Origin: CALDTK01 sp965215115 | Lineage (GTDB): Bacteria > Bacteroidota > Bacteroidia > Chitinophagales > Saprospiraceae | Direction: 5' to 3' | NCBI GenBank assembly: GCA_965215115.1 | Contig: OZ244050.1 | Coordinates: 310,001-374,000 of the forward strand | DNA: 64,000 nucleotides | In this document: positions 44,279 to 51,791 of the stretch, piece by piece | Position numbering within the stretch: the first letter of the stretch is position 1 | Layout: every line of letters begins with the position of its first letter | Translations under genes and position numbers: made by a program | The notes under the pieces: model-generated | Told to the model about the DNA's origin: nothing | What the model saw: only the letters and a program-made list of their open reading frames with translations | Databases searched by the model: none

Positions 44279-45286
44279 CTACTGTTGGATCTCGGAGTAG
44301 TCCCCTGCCGAAACGTCGGCGGGCGTCCCGAGGTATGTCGCGTGGGCGCCGATCATGGAATCGGCGACGTTGGCGCGCGTGACGGTGGACTTGTCCTGGA
44401 TGATCGAATTCCGTACCACGCTGTCGACGATGGCGCTGCCGGCCCCGAGGCTTACGTACGGACCGACGACGGAGTTGCTGATCTTGGCGCCCGGCCCGAT
44501 GTAGCAAGGTTGGATAAGGACGCTGTCGGCCACCTCGGCACTCGGGTCTACCAGGGTCTCGGTGTCCGCCTTGAGGGTGAGGACGCGGGCGTGCGTGTGG
44601 ACGACGGCCTGCTTATTGCCGCAGTCGAGCCACTCCTCCACCTCGCCGGGGCGGAAGCGGGTACCCTTGGCCTTGAGGGCCTCCAGGGCGTTCGTGAGTT
44701 GGTACTCGCCCTTGTCCTTGATGTCGTTGTCGATGAGGTACTCGAGTTCGCGGCGCAGGGCCTTGCCGTCGCGGACGTAGTAGATGCCGACGATGGCGAG
44801 GTCGCTGACGTATTCGACCGGCTTCTCGACGAAGTCCGTGATGACGCCCTCGTCGTTGACCTTCAGTACCCCGAAGGCGCTCGGGTCCTCGACGCGTTGC
44901 GCCCAGATGAAGCCGTCCTGTGACGTGTCGAAGTCGAAGCTCGCCTTGAAGAGCGTGTCCGCGAAGGCGATCATGGTCGGGCCCTCGAGCAGTTCGGCGG
45001 CGCACAGGATGGCGTGGGCCGTGCCGAGGGGCTGGTCCTGCGTGACGACGTGGCCCTCCGCCCCGAGCGACTTCGCCACGGCCATCAGCTCCTCGCGGAC
45101 GCCCTCGCCGAAGTCCCCGATCACGAAGGCGATGTGGTCGACGGGCTCCGTGAGGGAGGCGGTCAAGTCCTCGGCCAGGCGCTGGACGATGGGTTTGCCG
45201 GCTACTTTGAGGAGGGGTTTGGGGACGGTGAGGGTGTGGGGGCGGAGGCGCGACCCGCGGCCGGCCATCGGGATGATGAGGTTCAT
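44279..45286 (-). CDS. Sugar nucleotidyltransferase with C-terminal beta-helix
   Basis: 335 residues; ATG at 45286 begins MNLIIPMAGRGSRLRPHTLTVPKPLLKVAGKP, the NTP-binding signature of glucose-1-phosphate (thymidylyl/uridylyl) transferases. Residues about 1-240 form the Rossmann-like transferase domain. Residues about 250-335 form a left-handed beta-helix with hexapeptide repeats (SVLIQPCYIGPGAKISNSV). It makes an activated sugar for wall or surface polysaccharide. It is the first gene of the four-gene envelope operon and is divergent from pheT. Confidence 0.93.
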   Translation of the reverse strand: MNLIIPMAGRGSRLRPHTLTVPKPLLKVAGKPIVQRLAEDLTASLTEPVDHIAFVIGDFGEGVREELMAVAKSLGAEGHVVTQDQPLGTAHAILCAAELLEGPTMIAFADTLFKASFDFDTSQDGFIWAQRVEDPSAFGVLKVNDEGVITDFVEKPVEYVSDLAIVGIYYVRDGKALRRELEYLIDNDIKDKGEYQLTNALEALKAKGTRFRPGEVEEWLDCGNKQAVVHTHARVLTLKADTETLVDPSAEVADSVLIQPCYIGPGAKISNSVVGPYVSLGAGSAIVDSVVRNSIIQDKSTVTRANVADSMIGAHATYLGTPADVSAGDYSEIQQ

Positions 45287-45391
45287 AGGAGGGGGAAGGT
45301 AAGGGTTCACCTGCGGTGGCGATGGCGTAAAGGCCGACCCCGCCTTCGCGTCACGCCGCTACCTTCGCGGCCCGCAATAATCCACCCTCCC

Positions 45392-47938
45392 GTGACCGTC
45401 TCCCTCTCCTGGCTCCGCGACTACCTCGACCTCCCGTACGCCCCGGAGCGGATCTCCGAGATGCTGACGGGTCTCGGGCTCGAGGTCGAGGGGCAACACG
45501 AGTGGGAGTCCGTGCCGGGCTCGCTGCGGGGCGTCGTGGTCGGGAAGGTGCTGACCTGCGGGAAGCATCCGGGGGCGGATCGGCTTTCGCTGACGACGGT
45601 AGACGTCGGGGGGGATGAGCCCCTTCAGATCGTGTGTGGCGCCCCGAACGTCGCGGCCGGGCAGACCGTGCTCGTGGCGACCGTCGGGACGACGCTGCAC
45701 CCGACCGGCGCCGACGAGCCCCTCACCATTAATAAGGGCAAGATCCGCGGGGAGGTCTCGATGGGGATGATCTGCGCCGAGGACGAACTCGGGACGGGCA
45801 AGTCGCATGACGGTATCCTGGTGCTCGAGGAGGCCTACGCACCCGGGACGCCGGCGGCGGAGGTGTTCGAGCTCGCGCAGGACGTGACCCTGGAGATCGG
45901 GCTTACGCCAAACCGCTCGGACGCGACTTCGCACCGGGGCGTCGCGGCGGATCTGCACGCCTACCTACGGATCCACGAGAGCTACGCCGGGCCTTTGCGG
46001 GCCAGCCGGGCCACGGCCCGCGCAACGGAACAGGGACCGGGGAGGACTCAGGTCGGCAGCCCGGTTCACGACGACGAGCTCGGCTCCGGCGCTCCCGCGA
46101 TCGCCGTCGAGGTCCTCGCCCCCGGGGCCGCCCCGCGCTACGCCGGCGCCGTGCTCACCGGCATCACCGTCGGTGCGTCGCCGGAGTGGCTGCGCCACCG
46201 CCTCGAGGCCATCGGCGTACGCTCCATCAACAACGTCGTGGACGCGACCAACTACATCCTGCACGACCTCGGCCAGCCGCTGCACGCCTTCGACCTCGAC
46301 AAGCTCGCCGCGCCCGGGATTCGCGTACGGACGCTGCCGGCGGGGACGCCCTTCGTGACCCTGGACGGCGTCGAGCGCCGACTCGCCGCGGAGGACCTCG
46401 TGATTTGCGACGGGGCGGACGCGCCGCTCTGCCTGGCGGGCGTCTTCGGGGGGAAAGGATCGGGCGTGACGGCCACGACGACGCGGATTTTCCTGGAGTC
46501 GGCCGTCTTCGAGGCGACGCAGACCCGCCGCACGGCCGCGCGCCACAAACTCCACACCGACGCAAGCCGCACCTTCGAGAAGGGCGTGGACATCGGGCGG
46601 ACCGTGGACGCGCTCCACGCCGCGGTCGCGCTGCTCGGTGAGGTCGCGGGCGCGAAGCTCGAAGGACCCGTGGTGGATGTTTTGGCGAAAGCCGTCCTCC
46701 CCGCGCGCGTCGAACTGTCTATGGCGCGCCTGCGTCAACTCACGGGCGTCGAGGCGACTCCTGCGGAGGTGACGGGCATCCTGGAGGCGCTCGACTTTAC
46801 GGTCGTCGGCACGAGCGAAGACCACGAATCGCTCACCCTGGAGGTACCCACCAACCGGACGGACGTGGCCCGCGAGGCGGATGTCGTCGAGGAATTCCTG
46901 CGGGTGTACGGTTACGACCGGGTGCCGCTGCCGAGTCGCATCCGCCTGAGCCCTGCCGTGCAACCCTACCCCAGCGCCCACCAACTGCGGCGGCGGGCGG
47001 CGGAGTACCTGATCGGGCGCGGCCTGCACGAGGCGATGGGCCTCTCGCTCGTGCCGTCGAAAGTGTACGAAACCCTCGCCCCGGACAGCGTGGGCGACCT
47101 CGTGCGCATCCACAATACGAGCACCGTCGAGCTGGACGCGATGCGGGTCAACCTCGTACCGACGGGCCTGCAGGCGGTGACCTACAACCAGAATCGCCAG
47201 CGGCTCGACCTGCAGTTCTTCGAGTTCGGCAAGGGCTACCTCCGCAGTGGCGCCGGGGCCGCTCCCAGTGAGTACGAGCAGCTCGCCATCTGGAGCACGG
47301 GGGCGCGCGAGCCGGGGCACTGGTCGACGGAGGTCAGGGCGACGAGCTACGCGCAGGTCCGCGGACTGGCCGAGGGCGCCGTCCGGGCCATCGGCGTGGC
47401 GGTGGACGGGGAGCGCGCCGCTGAGCCCGGGGGTACCCACGTCGGGGCCTTCGCGTACGCGCAGGAGCTGATGATCGGCGAGCGGGCCGTGGCGCTGGTC
47501 GGGCGCGTGGCCCCGGCCTACGTCGCGTACTTTGACTGTAAGTCGGACGAGATTTACCTGGCGCTGCTCGACTGGGAGGCCCTCTCGGAGGTGGCCGGGC
47601 GCCGGCTGCGCGGCAGGCAGGGCGGCGGTCGCGTGGCGCCCGAGCTGACGAAGTTCCCGCAGGTGCGGCGTGACCTCGCGCTGCTCGTCGACGCGTCGGT
47701 GACGTTCGCGCAGATCGTTCAGCTTTCGCGAAAACCCGCCACGGCGATCTGTAGGTCGATCGAGCTGTTTGACGTCTACGAGGACGCGGCGAAGTTGGGG
47801 GCGGGGAAGCGGTCTTACGCGGTGCGTTTCGTGTTCGAGCGAACGGACCGGACGCTGAACGACAAGGAGGTGGACAAGGCGATGGCGAATGTGCAGCGGG
47901 TGCTGGAGGGCGAAGGCGGGATTGAGGTGAGGCGGTAG
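45392..47938 (+). CDS. pheT: Phenylalanine--tRNA ligase beta subunit
   Basis: Works with PheS to charge tRNA-Phe. A GTG start at 45392 gives MTVSLSWLRDYLDLP, the family N-terminus; 848 residues. Domains in order: tRNA-binding EMAP-like fold (GADRLSLTTVDVG, ICGAPNV) at about 40-160, B3/B4 editing domain (SINNVVDATNYI), B5 domain, the class II-like core, and the FDX-ACB anticodon domain ending in EGEGGIEVRR. pheS is not adjacent. An exact mini-hairpin copy (46680, read as VLAKA) and one with a GTAA loop (45900) lie inside. Confidence 0.97.
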   Translation: MTVSLSWLRDYLDLPYAPERISEMLTGLGLEVEGQHEWESVPGSLRGVVVGKVLTCGKHPGADRLSLTTVDVGGDEPLQIVCGAPNVAAGQTVLVATVGTTLHPTGADEPLTINKGKIRGEVSMGMICAEDELGTGKSHDGILVLEEAYAPGTPAAEVFELAQDVTLEIGLTPNRSDATSHRGVAADLHAYLRIHESYAGPLRASRATARATEQGPGRTQVGSPVHDDELGSGAPAIAVEVLAPGAAPRYAGAVLTGITVGASPEWLRHRLEAIGVRSINNVVDATNYILHDLGQPLHAFDLDKLAAPGIRVRTLPAGTPFVTLDGVERRLAAEDLVICDGADAPLCLAGVFGGKGSGVTATTTRIFLESAVFEATQTRRTAARHKLHTDASRTFEKGVDIGRTVDALHAAVALLGEVAGAKLEGPVVDVLAKAVLPARVELSMARLRQLTGVEATPAEVTGILEALDFTVVGTSEDHESLTLEVPTNRTDVAREADVVEEFLRVYGYDRVPLPSRIRLSPAVQPYPSAHQLRRRAAEYLIGRGLHEAMGLSLVPSKVYETLAPDSVGDLVRIHNTSTVELDAMRVNLVPTGLQAVTYNQNRQRLDLQFFEFGKGYLRSGAGAAPSEYEQLAIWSTGAREPGHWSTEVRATSYAQVRGLAEGAVRAIGVAVDGERAAEPGGTHVGAFAYAQELMIGERAVALVGRVAPAYVAYFDCKSDEIYLALLDWEALSEVAGRRLRGRQGGGRVAPELTKFPQVRRDLALLVDASVTFAQIVQLSRKPATAICRSIELFDVYEDAAKLGAGKRSYAVRFVFERTDRTLNDKEVDKAMANVQRVLEGEGGIEVRR
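45900..45913 (-). repeat. GNAA mini-hairpin motif copy
   Basis: GTTT-GGC-GTAA-GCC on the minus strand, in pheT. Confidence 0.75.
46680..46693 (+). repeat. GNAA mini-hairpin motif copy
   Basis: Exact consensus in pheT (read as VLAKA). Confidence 0.9.
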
Positions 47939-47982
47939 GGGGCTGGGCGCGGGGGTGGGCGCGGGGCTGTGCTTTCGTGCCC

Positions 47983-48622
47983 GGGGTCGTAGGTCGTAGC
48001 TTGCTTTGGGCGTGTAGTCGTGTTGATGTTTTGCTTTGGTCTTTTCGGGCCTGTTCGACCCCGGGTTACTCGTGGTTTGACCCCGCTGGGGTCCTGGGGG
48101 GGCTCGCTTCGCTCGTTGGGGGGGGGCTTCTTGGGGGCCGTTCTTTCGTTCCCGGGGTCGTAGGTCCCGGGGTCGTAGGTCGTAGCTTGCTTTGGGCGTG
48201 TAGTCGTGTTGATGTTTTGCTTTGGTCTTTTCGGGCCTGTTCGACCCCGGGTTACTCGTGGTTCGACCCCGCTGGGGTCCTGGGGGGGCTCGCTTCGCTC
48301 GTTGGGGGGGGCTGCTTGGGGGCCGTTCTTTCGTTCGGGGTCGTAGGTCGTAGTTTTTTTTGGGTGGGTAGTGATGTTGGTGTCTGGCTTTGGTCTTTTC
48401 GGGCCTGTTCGACCCCGGGTTACTCGTGGTTCGACCCCGCTGGGGTCCTGGGGGGGCTCGCTTCGCTCGTTGGGGGGGGCTGCTTGGGGGCCGTTCTTTC
48501 GTTCGGGGTCGTAGGTCGTAGTTTTTTTTGGGTGGGTAGTGATGTTGGTGTCTGGCTTTGTTCTTTTCGGGCCTGTTCGACCCCGGGCTACTCGTGGTTC
48601 GACCCCGCTGGGGTCCTGGGGC
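47983..48622 (+). repeat. Four tandem units of 186, 168, 168 and about 118 bp
   Basis: Units begin GGGGTCGTAG at 47983, 48169, 48337 and 48505. Each contains TTCGGGCCTGTTCGACCCC, CTCGTGGTTCGACCCCGC and TGGGGTCCTGGGG blocks. All but the last are followed by CTCGCTTCGCTCGTTGGGG, which contains a GCTTCGC-type hairpin. Unit 1 has an 18-bp duplication. The plus strand is open throughout because the periods are multiples of three, but composition argues against a protein. It fills the 766-bp gap between pheT and the esterase gene. A stand-alone copy of the core is at 38657-38706. Confidence 0.95.
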
Positions 48623-48704
48623 GTGACCCTTCTTAGATTCTTTCGTCTCCGCTTAGCACCGGATCACCCTAGACCCCTAGACCCCTAGACTTCTCCCCTC
48701 CCCC

Positions 48705-49466
48705 ATGCTCCTCAATCACAAAATCCTCGGGGCCGGTGAGCCGCTCTTGATCCTCCACGGGCTATTCGGGTCGCTGGACAACTGGCAGACGTTGGCTACG
48801 CGTTGGGCGGAGACCCGGATGTGCGTCCTCGTGGACCTGCGCAACCACGGGAGGTCGCCGCACCTCGGTACGCATACCTACGCGGAGATGGCGGCGGACT
48901 TGGCGGCGTTCCTGGAGGACAATTGGATGCACGAGGTCGACGTGCTGGGGCATAGTATGGGCGGGAAGGTGGCGATGCGCTTCGCGTTGGACTTCCCGGA
49001 TCGGCTCAGGAAACTGGTCGTGGTGGACATGGGCGTGCTGCGTTACGCCCGGGGGCACGACGAGATCTTCGCCGCGATGCGGGGGCTTCCGCTTTCGCAA
49101 AAACTTACTCGCGCGGAGTTGGAGGCGCGCCTGCGTCCGCAGGTCCCGGAGGCGGGCGTGCGGCAGTTCTTGCTGAAGAACCTGCGGCGCAGCGGCGAGG
49201 GCTACGCGTGGAAACTGAACTTGGATGTCCTCGAGCAGGAGTACGATCAGATCCTCGAGCCGGTGGGGGGTGGGACCTGGGGCGGCCCGGCGCTCTTCGT
49301 GCGGGGCGGCGACTCTGGCTACGTCCGCGACGAGGACTGGGCGGGGATTTCCGAAGTTTTCCCGGGGGCGCAACTGCAAACTGTGCCGGGTGCCGGGCAC
49401 TGGGTCCACGCAGAACAGCCCGAGCTACTGTACGCGGCGGTCGAGACGTTTTTGGCGCAAGCCTAA
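48705..49466 (+). CDS. ybfF: Alpha/beta hydrolase, YbfF-like esterase
   Basis: 253-residue cytoplasmic esterase/acyl-thioesterase. Landmarks are HGLFGSLDNW (oxyanion loop) near residue 18, GHSMGGKVAM (nucleophile Ser) near 82-90 and GAGHWVHAEQPE (catalytic His) near 232. Length and order match YbfF-type proteins. The final codons (FLAQA and the T-run before them) are a mini-hairpin copy ending at the base before the stop codon, so the C-terminus appears shaped by the motif. Confidence 0.93.
   Translation: MLLNHKILGAGEPLLILHGLFGSLDNWQTLATRWAETRMCVLVDLRNHGRSPHLGTHTYAEMAADLAAFLEDNWMHEVDVLGHSMGGKVAMRFALDFPDRLRKLVVVDMGVLRYARGHDEIFAAMRGLPLSQKLTRAELEARLRPQVPEAGVRQFLLKNLRRSGEGYAWKLNLDVLEQEYDQILEPVGGGTWGGPALFVRGGDSGYVRDEDWAGISEVFPGAQLQTVPGAGHWVHAEQPELLYAAVETFLAQA
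49450..49463 (+). repeat. GNAA mini-hairpin motif copy
   Basis: Loop GCAA; forms the last codons of the esterase gene, immediately followed by TAA. Confidence 0.9.
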
Positions 49467-49587
49467 ATGGAAGAAGGTATGGGCGGCGTCGGTCGGCTAC
49501 GGAAGGGTAAGCGATCTGGAGCGGTTTAGAGCCCACGGATTCGGTCTAGGGCGAACGGGAGCGGGCGACGAACTAAACATGAGAGCC

Positions 49588-49635
49588 AAAAAAAGACCCG
49601 CCTCGCCCCGCAGCTTTAGCGGGACGAGGCGGGTC
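49588..49635 (-). terminator. Strong Rho-independent terminator (minus strand)
   Basis: GACCCGCCTCG (49595-49605) pairs perfectly with CGAGGCGGGTC (49625-49635), with seven T on the minus strand after the stem. It ends the LytTR gene transcript. Confidence 0.92.
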
Positions 49636-49689
49636 GGGGAAGTTTCGGCGCGCCACTCCTCCGAGGGCTCGCCGCGTCTAACGTAAGGG

Positions 49690-50001
49690 CTAGATCACAT
49701 TGATGAGGCTCATGAGCTTCGGGCGGTTGGCACGACTGACGGGGATGACCTTGTCCTCGATCTTGAGCGAGGTGTCGGCGATGTTGGAGATCTTCGACAG
49801 GTTGATGATGTACGAGCGGTGGACCTTGACGAAGTTGCTGCTCGACAGTCGCTCCCCGATGCGCTTGAGCGTGGAGTGCAGCGTGTGCGACCCTTCGTTG
49901 GTCTTGATCCGGACGTAGTCACCGATATTCTCGATGTATAGGATCTGATCGTAGGGTACCTTTACGTAACCTGCTCCCTTGCGGATAAAAACTTCGTTCA
50001 T
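49690..50001 (-). CDS. Stand-alone LytTR DNA-binding protein
   Basis: 103 residues containing only a LytTR domain: VPYDQILYIENIGDYVRI, a TLHSTLKRIGERL helix, FVKVHRSYIINLSKI (the conserved recognition block) and a final VSRANRP. LytTR domains bind direct repeats as dimers, usually behind a receiver domain, which is missing here. It probably acts as a small transcription factor, possibly governed by interaction with a separate CheY-like protein such as the one encoded divergently at 50524. An own 5' leader with a small hairpin (CTGCGC...GCGCAG, 50074-50090) lies upstream. Confidence 0.92.
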   Translation of the reverse strand: MNEVFIRKGAGYVKVPYDQILYIENIGDYVRIKTNEGSHTLHSTLKRIGERLSSSNFVKVHRSYIINLSKISNIADTSLKIEDKVIPVSRANRPKLMSLINVI

Positions 50002-50523
50002 AGTTCGTGTTTGAGCGTGTGTTTGCTGTGTCTGCGTGTGTCTAGCGTGCTTGTCGGGGTAGCTTAGGCAAACGCTGCGCCAACTGCGCAGAAAGCATCC
50101 CGAAAAGGTGATATTTAATTTGTAGTCATGTGTCAGGGCTCTTTCCTATAGTAAAAGGAGGGCACTACGACGACACGCAAGTTCCACACAATCTATTGAT
50201 CTACAGGTTATTGCACCCAGGATTCGGTTTTGCGTCTTCAGTGGCCCGCCGCGGGGATGCCGGACCTGCTTGGCTCTTACATATGCTTAAATTGCCTATA
50301 TGATTAGGGCGATCAAATGAGCCTATGTCGATAGGTGATATAAAATTAGTACCTCCAAACGGAGCATTCCTATGATTCAACGGGCTACCCCTACCAAACT
50401 CCGAAATGAGACGACCCGGTCCCGATCGCTTGGCGTCGTTTTTGCACCCATAGCTACGTCGATACCGGTAGCTACATCGAATATTCGCACCGCGCGAACG
50501 AAGCACAACGAAGCACAACGCAC
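50002..50523. other. AT-rich intergenic region between divergent regulators
   Basis: Over 500 bp, visibly more A+T-rich than its surroundings, between the LytTR and CheY-like genes. It holds a 6-bp hairpin near 50074-50090. A near-duplicate TAGCTAC-GTCGATA / TAGCTAC-ATCGAAT pair lies near 50450-50480, and a tandem GAAGCACAAC doublet at 50499-50518. A 110-codon minus-strand frame overlaps the CheY-like start and has no family character. I read the stretch as a long regulatory region or decayed DNA. Confidence 0.5.
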
Positions 50524-50982
50524 ATGAAACCACACCTACTCATCGTCGACGACTCGGCCGTCATGCGGACCCTGCTCGCGGAGGTGCTCCACGGCAGCTA
50601 CGACGTCGCCACCGCCGCCGACGGCGTCGAGGCCCTCGAGTACCTGCTCAAGGGCGAGTCGGTAGACGCCGTGGTCCTCGACCTCTCGATGCCGCGCATG
50701 GGCGGGGTCGAACTCCTCAGACGCCTCCGCGGCATGGCCGCCTTCGCGAACCTACCCGTGGTGGTGGTCTCGGCCCACTTCGAGAGCTCCGAGCGCATCG
50801 GCGCCATCGCGGCCGGGGCCAACGACTTCCTCACGAAGCCCTTCAATCCACTCGAGCTCAATATGCGCCTCCAGCGCCTCCTGCCCTCCGTCCAGCCGCA
50901 ACGTGCCCCGGGCTCCCGCGAGAAGGCCGGCTTCGCGAAGGTCTTCCGCCTCGTCCACGCCCGAACCGCCACCGCGGTATAG
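50524..50982 (+). CDS. CheY-like response regulator receiver protein
   Basis: 152 residues: receiver domain 1-122 plus a basic tail. Phosphorylation site D53 (VVLDLSMP), acidic pair D9/D10, S83 and K105 (LTKPF) are all in place, so it should be phosphorylatable. There is no output domain. The sugar transferase gene starts 51 bp downstream, so it may form a small operon with the exopolysaccharide gene. A divergent LytTR-only protein gene lies upstream. Confidence 0.93.
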   Translation: MKPHLLIVDDSAVMRTLLAEVLHGSYDVATAADGVEALEYLLKGESVDAVVLDLSMPRMGGVELLRRLRGMAAFANLPVVVVSAHFESSERIGAIAAGANDFLTKPFNPLELNMRLQRLLPSVQPQRAPGSREKAGFAKVFRLVHARTATAV

Positions 50983-51033
50983 GGCGAATCACCCGAACCA
51001 CATCTAACGCACCCCGCACCCCGCACTGCTCCC

Positions 51034-51750
51034 ATGACCAACAAACGACTCCTCGACCTCGCCATCGCGACGGTACTGCTCGTACTGCTCGCCCCGGTCT
51101 TCGCCGTCATCGCGCTCGCGATCCGCAGCGAGTCCCGCGGGCCCATCTTCTACGCTTCCAAGCGCGTCGGGCAGAACTGGCGCGTCTTCGACTTCTTCAA
51201 GTTCCGTACGATGCGCATCGACGCCGACCAGCTCCTCAGCGACGTGCGGCACCTCAACGCCTACGACGACGACCCCGGCGCCCCGGGCGGCATCGGCCAC
51301 CCCGAGCCCCTCACCACCGCGTCCACGCTCATCGGCGACGGGGGCTGGGTCTCCGAAGCGGAGGCGGAGGCGGTTTTGGCGAAAGCCTCCTTCCTCAAGG
51401 TCGAGAACGACCCCCGCGTCACGCGCGTCGGCCACTTCCTACGCAACAGCTCCCTCGATGAGTTGCCGCAGCTCTACAACGTCGTGCGCGGCGACATGAG
51501 CCTCGTCGGCAACCGCCCCCTCCCCGTCTACGAGGCCGAGACCCTCACCACCGACGCGAACGCCGAGCGATTCCTCGCCCCCGCCGGGATGACGGGCCTG
51601 TGGCAAGTCACCGAGCGCGGCGGACAGGAGGTCTCGGAGTCGCGCCGCAAGTCCCTCGACATCGAGTACGCCCGCGTCCGCTCCTTCTGGTACGACCTCA
51701 CGCTCCTGTACCGCACCCTCCCGGCGAGCGTCCAGCGCGCCAACGTCTAA
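51034..51750 (+). CDS. Polyprenyl-phosphate sugar-1-phosphate transferase
   Basis: 238-residue initiating transferase for surface polysaccharide (bacterial sugar transferase family). One N-terminal membrane segment (LAIATVLLVLLAPVFAVIALAI), then SRGPIFYASKRVGQNWRVFDFFKFRTM, NDPRVTRVGHFLRNSSLDELPQLYNVVRGDMSLVG and GLWQV, all family signatures. The membrane domain found in WbaP is absent, as in WcaJ/EpsL catalytic forms. A long acidic insert at about 65-115 contains an exact mini-hairpin copy read as VLAKA. The start of the LruC lipoprotein gene is 42 bp downstream. Confidence 0.94.
   Translation: MTNKRLLDLAIATVLLVLLAPVFAVIALAIRSESRGPIFYASKRVGQNWRVFDFFKFRTMRIDADQLLSDVRHLNAYDDDPGAPGGIGHPEPLTTASTLIGDGGWVSEAEAEAVLAKASFLKVENDPRVTRVGHFLRNSSLDELPQLYNVVRGDMSLVGNRPLPVYEAETLTTDANAERFLAPAGMTGLWQVTERGGQEVSESRRKSLDIEYARVRSFWYDLTLLYRTLPASVQRANV
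51374..51387 (+). repeat. GNAA mini-hairpin motif copy
   Basis: Exact consensus within the acidic insert of the sugar transferase gene. Confidence 0.9.
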
Positions 51751-51791
51751 GCCCCCGGGCCCTCCCCAATCACACGACCGCACACAGCACC

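Noticed and set aside
50201..50533. 110-codon minus-strand frame in the regulator intergenic region
   Set aside because: Overlaps the CheY-like start, lies in AT-rich DNA and has no family-like pattern.
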